Of a stretch of DNA of 35,931 nucleotides, positions 8,708 to 16,749 are shown piece by piece; position 1 is the first letter of the stretch, and each line of letters opens with the position of its first letter. A program made the translations under genes and the position numbers. Under the pieces are notes generated by a model. It had not been told where the DNA came from, ran no database searches, and saw only the letters and a list, made by a program, of their open reading frames with translations. The DNA comes from Lysobacterales bacterium (GTDB taxonomy: Bacteria > Pseudomonadota > Gammaproteobacteria > Xanthomonadales > SZUA-36): NCBI GenBank assembly GCA_009692275.1, contig SHZL01000002.1:1-35931 (forward strand). The letters are read 5' to 3'.

Positions 8708-10447
8708 TCACGACAAATCTGCAGTAACCCGGTGGCATTGTTCCATTAGTGCTGCGGGGGTCCGGCTGCCATAGGAATCCAGGTAATCGCTGATATTCGC
8801 CATCTCGGCCAGCCAGTCCTTCGTATTCACCTCCAGCAAGGCCTGCAGGGTGGCGGTCGGGATCCCCAGTCCTTCCAGGTTGAGGCTGCTTTGGTCCGGA
8901 ACCATGCCTATGGCGGTCTCAACTGCTGCGGCCTTGCCGCTGCAGCGCTGAATGATCCAGTCCAGAACACGCATGTTCTCGCCAAACCCCGGCCACATGA
9001 ACGAGTGGTCCGTGTCTTTGCGGAACCAGTTCACATGAAAAATTTTCGGCAGTTGGTCAGGGCGTTGGCCAAAACTCAGCCAATGCGTCCAGTAGTCAGC
9101 AAAGTTATAGCCGCAAAATGGCAGCATGGCCATTGGGTCACGGCGCACAGTTCCTACGGCGCCTGTTGCCGCTGCAGTTGTTTCAGAAGCCATTGCTGCG
9201 CCCAGCAACACACCGTGCCCCCATGATTTGCTTTCCAGGACCAGCGGAACAAGGCGCTCCCGGCGGCCGCCAAAAATTATCGCTGATATGGGTACACCCT
9301 CGCTCGCTTCAGCTTTTTCAGAATAGGAAGGACAGCGCGAACTGGATACCGTGAAGCGGGAATTGGGGTGGGCCGCCGGCCCCTTCGAGGGGTCATAAGG
9401 CCGGCCCTGCCAGTCGGTCACCGGGCGGTTTGAGTCTTTGCCTTCCCACCAGGGCTGGTTATCAGCCGTTAAGCCCACATTGGTGAAGATGGTGTCCTTG
9501 TGCAGCATGGCCATTGCATTGGCGTTGGTCTCCTGGCTTGTGCCGGGAGCCACCCCAAAAAACCCTGCTTCCGGGTTAATGGCCCAGAAGCGCCCATCAT
9601 CGCCCAGCCTCATCCAGCAAATATCGTCCCCAATGGTCCACACTTTCCAGCCTGGATAACTTGCCGGTGGAATGAGCATGGCGAGGTTGGTTTTTCCACA
9701 GGCGGAAGGGAATGCGGCAGCGATGTAATGCACTTCGCCCTGCGGATTTTCAACGCCCAAAATCAACATGTGCTCCGCCAGCCAGCCCTCAGACCGGGCC
9801 TGGTGGCTGGCTATGCGCAGCGCGTGACACTTCTTTCCGAGGAGTGCATTGCCACCGTAACCGGAACCGAAACTCTGGATTTCCAGGCTCTCAGGAAAGT
9901 GCATGATGAAGCGGCGCTCCGGGTCAAGAGTGCCAATTGAGTGCAAACCCCTGACGAAGCGGCCTTCCTTCTCGATACGGCGCAAGGCCGGGTTGCCCAT
10001 GCGTGTCATCAAGCGCATGTTGACCACCACGTAGGGGCTATCGGTGATTTCGACTCCACAACGTGAAAGCGGAGAATCTATCGGGCCCATGCAGTATGGA
10101 ATCACGTACAGGGTGCGGCCTTGCATGCAACCGGAGAACAATTCGTTCATGCGGGCACGGGCAGCAGATGGCTCCATCCAGTTGTTATTGCGGCCTGCGT
10201 CTTCTTTGTTGGACGTGCAAACAAAGGTCAGTTGCTCTACGCGGGCAACGTCGGCGGGATCGGACCGGTGCAAGTAACAACCGGGATGAGTTTCCTGGTT
10301 CAGTTCTATCAGGCCACCGGTTTTCAGCTGTTGTTGAATCAGCTCGCGGTTTTCTTCTTCCGTACCTGTACACCAATGCACGGAATCGCATTGGGTCAGG
10401 GCGGCAACCTGGTCTACCCAGGATTGCAGCTGCGCAAGTCTGGTCAC
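8708..10447 (-). CDS. pckG: Phosphoenolpyruvate carboxykinase (GTP)
   Basis: FPSACGKTNLAML P-loop, FTVSSSRCPSYSEKAEASEGVPISAIIFGGRR, FCGYNFADYWTHWL; GTP-dependent PEPCK. Confidence 0.96.
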   Translation of the reverse strand: MTRLAQLQSWVDQVAALTQCDSVHWCTGTEEENRELIQQQLKTGGLIELNQETHPGCYLHRSDPADVARVEQLTFVCTSNKEDAGRNNNWMEPSAARARMNELFSGCMQGRTLYVIPYCMGPIDSPLSRCGVEITDSPYVVVNMRLMTRMGNPALRRIEKEGRFVRGLHSIGTLDPERRFIMHFPESLEIQSFGSGYGGNALLGKKCHALRIASHQARSEGWLAEHMLILGVENPQGEVHYIAAAFPSACGKTNLAMLIPPASYPGWKVWTIGDDICWMRLGDDGRFWAINPEAGFFGVAPGTSQETNANAMAMLHKDTIFTNVGLTADNQPWWEGKDSNRPVTDWQGRPYDPSKGPAAHPNSRFTVSSSRCPSYSEKAEASEGVPISAIIFGGRRERLVPLVLESKSWGHGVLLGAAMASETTAAATGAVGTVRRDPMAMLPFCGYNFADYWTHWLSFGQRPDQLPKIFHVNWFRKDTDHSFMWPGFGENMRVLDWIIQRCSGKAAAVETAIGMVPDQSSLNLEGLGIPTATLQALLEVNTKDWLAEMANISDYLDSYGSRTPAALMEQCHRVTADLS

Positions 10448-10471
10448 TGTGCGTTCCTCACTGGTGGCGCC

Positions 10472-11077
10472 TCACGGGGTGCCAGATGGTATGAGAGTGG
10501 CAATGACGTGTTCGATGTACGCGTCAAATTCTTCACTGCTCAGGTTCGGGGTTTGATGCTGGCGTTGCAGTTGCAGGTAACCAAGATAGACCGAATACGT
10601 CAACCTCGCCTGGTTACTCGCCTGACCCTCGGGCATTCCCATTTCGCGGAAGGCCGCTGACAGGTGCGCCATGCGTCGATTGGCGACCCGTTCCAGGACG
10701 GGTTCTACTTGTGGATGGCCTGCTGCCGCGCACAGGGCGCTGTAGACTTCGTGGGTCAGCTTTTCTTTTCCCACCCGGCGAAAAAATGAAATCAGGCGAT
10801 CACGTGGCTGATCAATTTCTCCCAGTGACTTGCTGAGATTCCGCGCATCGTGTTCTTCCCAGCGCTGCAAGGCCTGTTCCAGCAGGGATTCGCGATTGGG
10901 AAAATGCCAGTAGAAGCTGCCCTTGGTGATTCCCATGCGCCGCGCCAGTGGTTCTATGGCCACTGCTTGCACGCCTTTTTCCGCAATCAACTCGACCGCT
11001 GCTTGCGCCCAGTCGGCCGCTGATAGCGTAGCTCTTTCGTTCTTGGGCGTTGTCTTTGCTGCTGCTCTGGCCGTCAT
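10472..11077 (-). CDS. TetR/AcrR family transcriptional regulator
   Basis: N-terminal HTH AVELIAEKGVQAVAIEPLARRMGITKGSFYWHFPNRESLLEQAL. Likely start MTARAAAK... overlaps the upstream gene's stop (ATGA); the ORF track extends further, to 11113. Confidence 0.88.
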   Translation of the reverse strand: MTARAAAKTTPKNERATLSAADWAQAAVELIAEKGVQAVAIEPLARRMGITKGSFYWHFPNRESLLEQALQRWEEHDARNLSKSLGEIDQPRDRLISFFRRVGKEKLTHEVYSALCAAAGHPQVEPVLERVANRRMAHLSAAFREMGMPEGQASNQARLTYSVYLGYLQLQRQHQTPNLSSEEFDAYIEHVIATLIPSGTP

Positions 11078-12876
11078 GCGTTGCCCTCCTGAACCATCAG
11101 CTTCTCCCAGCATTGCATAAGTCTGCTCTCCAATTCCCGGGTGAAGCTGCTCGCATCCATCAGGGGCGAGGACAACATACGCTGTCGCAAACCCGTGCGC
11201 AGCGCGACCAGTTGTTCCGGGTTGCCGGCCAGCCCGATGGCAGCGCGGATGTACCCGCTTGCGCTGTTCTCCACCAGGGACCCCAGCCCCAGACCGGCCA
11301 ACAGGCTTGCTCCGACCCTCGACCTGTGATCCTTTCCGGCCCTGCTAACTACCGGGACTCCCATGATCAGGCTCTCGCAGGTCGTAGTTGTACCATTATA
11401 GGGAAAACTATCCAGGGATATGTCTACCCGCGCGTAAGTTTCCAGGTGGCTTTGCTTGTCCGCGACAACACCCAACAGTTCAACCCGCCCGGCGTTGATG
11501 CCAAGTTGTGCGAAGGCAGCCAAAATTTCCTGTCCTGGTGCTGCGTACCCCAACGCAATATTTTTCAGCAGGAGGCGTGAGTCCTTCACTCCGTGCAAGA
11601 TTTCAGCCCAGGTGTGTAACAAGGCCGTATTGAGTTTCGCCATGCTATTGAATGAACCAAACGTGATATAGCCTGATTTCAGGCTGGGAGATGGAGCGAC
11701 ATCGGGCAAGTTCCCGCCGGGCTGGTACACCGAAAATGCGCCTGGCATGTGCAACAGTTTCTCACTGCACAGTTCCCGGGCATCATCCGGTGGGTCGGTT
11801 ACCTCGTCCACGATGCGGTAATCCACGGACTGCAAACCCGTGGTGTTGGGGTAGCCGATCCAGGTCATTTGCAGGGCAGCGGCACGCATCGCCAGCACGA
11901 CCAGCCGGTTACCCTTGGTGTAGCCATTGAGATCAATGAGGATGTCAATGCCATCAGCCATGATGGCCGAACGCAAGGCGGCATCAGGCAAGGCCTGAAC
12001 AAAATGGAACTGCTTTACCAGCCTTTGCGCCCGGCGCGTGGTTTCATCCACCTGCTCATGGTTGTAGTACAGGTAGACCTCAAAGCGGTTCCGGTCATGG
12101 TGTTCCAGTACCGGCAGGATGAAGTGCGCTACCGGGTGGTTTCTGCAATCTGACGACAAATACCCGATGCGCAGCGGGCGATTGCTGTCGCGGCTGGTGT
12201 TGAATACCTGGGTAAATACCTGGGCGGGCTGGCGCAAGTGCTGCTCCAGCCAGGCGCCGCAATCCCGGTGGGCCTGGGCAATGTCGCGGGCAGTGGCAGA
12301 TGTGCTGTAGTTGAGCGAAAAAACAGAGTTCATTCGCGCGAGGATGTTGTCCGGATTCAAAGCCAGCGCTTGGTGGAATAGCTGAATCCGCCGATCGCTC
12401 CCGGTGAAGTTGGCGAGGGCAGCACATCCGAGGTTGTACCAATTGTCGCTGAAGTTGACCGCATGCGCTGATGGGGGAGAACTGAACGCATCCGGTGCTT
12501 TGGCTTCCCATGCCAGCAGGCTGCGCTCCAGCAGTTCCAACTCGGCCGTGCACGCGTACATGCCTGCTTGCTGTAGCTGCCTTGAGCCCGGGTACTCGCC
12601 TGCAGCGGTCTCACAGGCCTGAGCCGCTGCTGCAACATCCAGTGCTGCCTCGCCGTCCGCGGCGTTTGCAGAAAATGCAGGGTCACTCAGCCGTATGGCT
12701 TCCTTGTAGGCACTGACGGCCAGCTCCAGTTGTCCCGAAAGCTGCAACCGCACCCCTTCGAAATACTGTGCATTGGGCCGGGCCTGTGCTGTCCCGGCGG
12801 GCGGCGCCAGCAGCCCATGGCAATGCTTGAACTTCTTGCCGCTGCCACAATGGCAAGGCGCGTTTCGGGCAGTCAT
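11074..12876 (-). CDS. SEC-C zinc motif + O-GlcNAc-transferase (SPINDLY/OGT)-like glycosyltransferase
   Basis: N-term MTARNAPCHCGSGKKFKHCHG is a SEC-C motif; C-term RPLRIGYLSSDCRNHPVAHFILPVLEHHDRNRFEVYLYY...DILIDLNGYTKGNRLVVLAMRAAALQMTWIGYPNTTGLQSVDYRIVDEVTDP is the OGT C-terminal domain. Confidence 0.88.
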   Translation of the reverse strand: MTARNAPCHCGSGKKFKHCHGLLAPPAGTAQARPNAQYFEGVRLQLSGQLELAVSAYKEAIRLSDPAFSANAADGEAALDVAAAAQACETAAGEYPGSRQLQQAGMYACTAELELLERSLLAWEAKAPDAFSSPPSAHAVNFSDNWYNLGCAALANFTGSDRRIQLFHQALALNPDNILARMNSVFSLNYSTSATARDIAQAHRDCGAWLEQHLRQPAQVFTQVFNTSRDSNRPLRIGYLSSDCRNHPVAHFILPVLEHHDRNRFEVYLYYNHEQVDETTRRAQRLVKQFHFVQALPDAALRSAIMADGIDILIDLNGYTKGNRLVVLAMRAAALQMTWIGYPNTTGLQSVDYRIVDEVTDPPDDARELCSEKLLHMPGAFSVYQPGGNLPDVAPSPSLKSGYITFGSFNSMAKLNTALLHTWAEILHGVKDSRLLLKNIALGYAAPGQEILAAFAQLGINAGRVELLGVVADKQSHLETYARVDISLDSFPYNGTTTTCESLIMGVPVVSRAGKDHRSRVGASLLAGLGLGSLVENSASGYIRAAIGLAGNPEQLVALRTGLRQRMLSSPLMDASSFTRELESRLMQCWEKLMVQEGNA

Positions 12877-12980
12877 CTATTGGGCCAGCTACCGGGGGAG
12901 ACTGGGATTGTTGCGGTCTGTCACGTATCTGTCAATTTCCACCCCCGCCGCTCCGGTATGCGAGGCCCTGACGCCAGGCA

Positions 12981-13009
12981 TTGACGTAGGTCAAACATTT
13001 TTCCATACT
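12981..13009 (+). promoter_or_regulatory. Predicted sigma-70 promoter for fadE
   Basis: -35 TTGACG (12981-12986), 17-nt spacer, -10 CATACT (13004-13009). Confidence 0.55.
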
Positions 13010-13058
13010 GTGGCGTATGGTATTTTTGGGTACCACGGCTTTTAAAGGGAGAACTATC

Positions 13059-15521
13059 GTGCTTACACTCATGATTCTGGCATTGTCTGCAGTGTCCATC
13101 ATTTGCGCCTTTTATGGCGCCCGGTTGATGGTCTGGACGATTGCCCTGTTTGGGACCATCGTGCTGTTTGTCGGCGCCTTGTCCACTCCAGGCTTGCTTG
13201 TGTCCTTGTGCCTGCTTGCCCTGGTTGCCGTGCCGCTCAACTACCGTCCGTGGCGATCGCGCTACTTAAGCGTTCCCCTGCTTCGGCAGTACCAAAGTAT
13301 GATTCCAACCATGTCCGAGACCGAGCATACGGCCCTGGCGGCGGGCACGGTGGGCTGGGAAGGGGAGTTATTTGCCGGCAAGCCGGATTGGAAGAAACTG
13401 CTGGACATTCCCTTCCTCGAATTGAGCGTGGAAGAACAGGCATTCCTGGACGGCCCGGTGGAAGAGTTATGTGACATGCTCAACCAATGGGAAGTTACTC
13501 ACCGCGATGCCGACCTGAACCCTCAAACCTGGGAATTCCTCAAGAAAAACAAATTTTTCGGCATGATCATTCCCAAGAGTTATGGTGGCCTGGGTTTTTC
13601 CGCGCTGGCTCATCGTGCGGTCTTGCAGAAAATTTCCTCGGTTTGCCCCGTGGCAGGTTCGCACGTGGCGGTTCCGAACTCGCTGGGCCCGGGCGAATTA
13701 CTGGTGCACTGCGGCACTGAAGAACAAAAAGCCTATTACCTGCCGAGGTTGGCACGAGGTGAGGAGATTCCCTGCTTTGGCCTGACCGGGCCTACTGCCG
13801 GATCAGACGCCACCTCTATCCCGGACTACGGCATCGTGTGCAAGGGGGACTTCAAGGGCAAATCGGTAGTCGGCATCAAGCTCAGCTTTGACAAGCGCTA
13901 CATCACCCTGGCACCGGTTGCCACCCTGATTGGCCTCGCCTTCAGGTTATATGACCCAGACGGCCTGCTCGGTGCCCGCAAGGACCTGGGAATCAGCCTT
14001 GCGCTGGTGCCGCGCAACACGCCGGGCCTGGTCATAGGCACGCGTCACCTGCCATTGAATGTACCCTTTCAAAACGGACCCCTGCGGGGCAAGGATGTGT
14101 TCGTTCCGCTGGACGCACTCATCGGCGGTGTTGAATCGGCAGGACATGGCTGGCGCATGCTGGTTGAATTGCTCTCGGTCGGCCGCGCCATCTCATTGCC
14201 CTCCTGTGCAACGGGCGGACTGAAGATGGCTGCGTTCGCCGTGGGTGCTTATGCGCGCATCCGTAAACAATTCAATGTCCCGATCGGCCGGTTTGAGGGG
14301 ATTGAAGCTCCGCTGGCAAGGATTGCTGCCAATGCATATTCAGGTTCTGCGCTTTCCCGCATGACTGCAACGGCCGTGGACCTCGGCGAGAAGCCAGCGG
14401 TACCCTCGGCCATAGCCAAGTACCACACCACGGAAAAAGGCCGGGAAGTCATCATTGATGCCATGGATATTCATGGTGGGAAGGGCATTATTCTTGGCCC
14501 GCGCAACTACCTTGGCCGCGCGTGGCAGGGCATGCCCATCTGGATTACGGTAGAGGGCGCTAATATCCTGACCCGGAGCATGATGATATTTGGCCAGGGG
14601 GCCATACGTTGCCACCCTTACCTGCTGCGCGAAATGGAAGCCGTGGGAATTGCGGACCCGGTAAAGCGCATCGACCTGTTTGATAAGCTGCTGTTTGCGC
14701 ATATCGGCTATTCCATTCGCAACGCAGTGCGCAGCCTGGTCCTGGGAATGAGTTTTGGCAAATTTGCTGCCGTACCGAGGGATAGACGCACGGCAAAGTA
14801 TTACCAGAAACTGTCGCGGTATTCAGCATCACTGGCTTTGGTTTCCGAGGCTGCAATGCTTATGCTGGGGGGCAAACTCAAACAGAAGGAGCACCTGTCT
14901 GCCCGCCTGGGTGATGTGCTCAGCCAGTTGTACATCTGCTCGGCCATGCTCAAACGTTATGAAGCCATCGACCGGCCAGCGGCGGACCAGGCCATCCTGG
15001 CATGGGCATTTCATGACTCTATTTACAAAATTCAGCTGGCCTTGCAGCAGGTGCTGGACAATTTTCCCAACCGCGCCATGCGTGTGCTGTTGCATGTTCT
15101 GGTTTTTCCGTTTGGACGCCGGGAGCGCATGCCGGGCGACCGGCTAACCCACAAGGTTGCGCAACTGTTGCTGGCGCCATCTGATACCCGCGACCGTCTC
15201 ACCCACGGCATCTACAAGTCTGCCCGCACCGGGCATCCTGTAGGCCTGATGGAGGAGGCGTTGCCGCAGGTCATTGCGGCCGAACCCCTGGAACGCAAGT
15301 TGCTCAAGGCACTGAAGAGCGGTGAAATCGAGGGCATCACCTGGGACCAGCAACTTGAGGCGGCGGTTGCCCGGGGTATCCTCAGTGCGCCGGAGGCGGA
15401 AATCATGATTCGGGTCAGAGCCCTGGTGATGGAAATCATCGCGGTTGATGAATTCCACAGTGAAGACATTCGCCTCGGGCAGCAGCTGGATTCCAGGCTG
15501 GGTCAACAGCACGCCGCCTGA
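13059..15521 (+). CDS. fadE: Acyl-CoA dehydrogenase FadE-type
   Basis: Two N-terminal hydrophobic segments, then an acyl-CoA dehydrogenase domain (FGMIIPKSYGGLGFSALAHRAVLQKISS...CFGLTGPTAGSDATSIPDYG...DIHGGKGIILGPRNYLGRAWQGMPIWITVEGANILTRSMMIFGQGAIRCHPY). GTG start at 13059 preceded by AAGGGAGA; the track's ATG at 13017 would lie at the predicted transcription start. Confidence 0.93.
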   Translation: MLTLMILALSAVSIICAFYGARLMVWTIALFGTIVLFVGALSTPGLLVSLCLLALVAVPLNYRPWRSRYLSVPLLRQYQSMIPTMSETEHTALAAGTVGWEGELFAGKPDWKKLLDIPFLELSVEEQAFLDGPVEELCDMLNQWEVTHRDADLNPQTWEFLKKNKFFGMIIPKSYGGLGFSALAHRAVLQKISSVCPVAGSHVAVPNSLGPGELLVHCGTEEQKAYYLPRLARGEEIPCFGLTGPTAGSDATSIPDYGIVCKGDFKGKSVVGIKLSFDKRYITLAPVATLIGLAFRLYDPDGLLGARKDLGISLALVPRNTPGLVIGTRHLPLNVPFQNGPLRGKDVFVPLDALIGGVESAGHGWRMLVELLSVGRAISLPSCATGGLKMAAFAVGAYARIRKQFNVPIGRFEGIEAPLARIAANAYSGSALSRMTATAVDLGEKPAVPSAIAKYHTTEKGREVIIDAMDIHGGKGIILGPRNYLGRAWQGMPIWITVEGANILTRSMMIFGQGAIRCHPYLLREMEAVGIADPVKRIDLFDKLLFAHIGYSIRNAVRSLVLGMSFGKFAAVPRDRRTAKYYQKLSRYSASLALVSEAAMLMLGGKLKQKEHLSARLGDVLSQLYICSAMLKRYEAIDRPAADQAILAWAFHDSIYKIQLALQQVLDNFPNRAMRVLLHVLVFPFGRRERMPGDRLTHKVAQLLLAPSDTRDRLTHGIYKSARTGHPVGLMEEALPQVIAAEPLERKLLKALKSGEIEGITWDQQLEAAVARGILSAPEAEIMIRVRALVMEIIAVDEFHSEDIRLGQQLDSRLGQQHAA

Positions 15522-15730
15522 GGTCTGCTGCTCGATATCACCCGGCTGGTTCCGCACGATCTGCGGCTTTTGCCGCAGCTACGTGCTCCGCGCATAATTC
15601 TATGATACCCATCAACAATTGAACTGAGGCTGCTTAAGCCCTTCCCGGCAATGCATGCCGCTGGACCGCCTCGGGAACCATTTTCCCGGGCGCGTTTAAA
15701 CCATTTCTTGGGAATCCCGTCTGATACGTC

Positions 15731-16414
15731 ATGGGAGGAGTCGCCAGGGTGAAAGCGTGGAGCGCGGCGAACACAGGCCACGACGAGGACCAGAACCTGG
15801 TTACGTTGGCGCTTGGCGGTGACGTTCCGGCATTTGAGTCGCTGTATCGCCGTCATCGTGACCGCGTACATGGCCTGGTGTGGCGTCTGTGCGGATGCAA
15901 CCAGGCGCTTGCGGAGGACGTGTTGCAGGAGACATTTGTGCGGGCCTGGACCAAGTTGCATTTGTTTCGTGGCGAAAGCCTGTTTGGCACCTGGTTACAC
16001 CGCCTGGCGGTAAATGTTGCGCTGAGTGATCGCCGCATTCGAGTTCGCCGGGCGAGGTTTGAATCCAGCCGCGATGAAACGGCGGAGCGGACAGCAAGCG
16101 GTCATCGTGATGTTCATGCCGCGGATCACCGGGACCTGGAAAGGGCGATCGCCGGGTTGCCCGAGCGCGCCCGCCTCACTGTTGCGAGCATGAGTGGTGA
16201 CGTCCGGTTGCAACTCCCCTCCGGGCAACAGGCAGAATACACCGCACAAACCTTCAGTGGCGACATTGAGTCGGGTTTTGGTGAAGTATCAGGGAATTCC
16301 CGCGGACCGGGCCACTCCCTGTCATTGCATGCGGGCGACAACGGAGCCACCATCCAGATTGAAAGCTTCAGCGGTGACATCAACATCACTGGCCCCAATA
16401 TCACTGCGCCTTGA
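15731..16414 (+). CDS. Chimeric ORF: ECF sigma factor region 2 fused in frame to the C-terminal part of a DUF4097-type protein
   Basis: N-term FESLYRRHRDRVHGLVWRLCGCNQALAEDVLQETFVRAWTKLHLFRGESLFGTWLHRLAVNVALSDRR (sigma-70 region 2), DLERAIAGLPERAR (start of region 4), then abruptly LTVASMSGDVRLQLPSGQQAEYTAQTFSGDIESGFG...IQIESFSGDINITGP (DUF4097 SGD repeats). Confidence 0.82.
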   Translation: MGGVARVKAWSAANTGHDEDQNLVTLALGGDVPAFESLYRRHRDRVHGLVWRLCGCNQALAEDVLQETFVRAWTKLHLFRGESLFGTWLHRLAVNVALSDRRIRVRRARFESSRDETAERTASGHRDVHAADHRDLERAIAGLPERARLTVASMSGDVRLQLPSGQQAEYTAQTFSGDIESGFGEVSGNSRGPGHSLSLHAGDNGATIQIESFSGDINITGPNITAP

Positions 16415-16749
16415 GTTTCGGCCCCCTCACGACCCCTCACTCCCCCAGGTCTCGCCCGATCTCCTGCTTGCGACTGTGTACGGCTTTATTCGTACTTGAA
16501 AGCTTTACTGCGCCGCAAGCTCTCATCAACTGGGCCGTGATTCATGCGTAAAAGCGTGTTAATTCGCCGTTAATAAAGACTTTCCAATCCATTATGATTG
16601 GTGATACTATCCCGCCAAGCTCGGAATTAGCATCTGCTTGACCTGTGTCTGTTGACCTAAATCTGCTGATCTGTGGCAATGCCATCTCGAATCCGGGTTG
16701 ACTTGGGTTAAAAGACAATACAAACCAGAATAAATTTTGGAGATTTTTC

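Noticed and set aside
15674-15698. Possible ECF-type promoter (GGAACC ... CGTTTA) before the chimeric sigma gene
   Set aside because: Spacing (about 13 nt) is short for ECF promoters and the -10 is weak; not called.
16478-16495. GTACG-N8-CGTAC inverted repeat in the TBDR 5' region
   Set aside because: Only 5-bp arms with a long centre; expected by chance at this window size.
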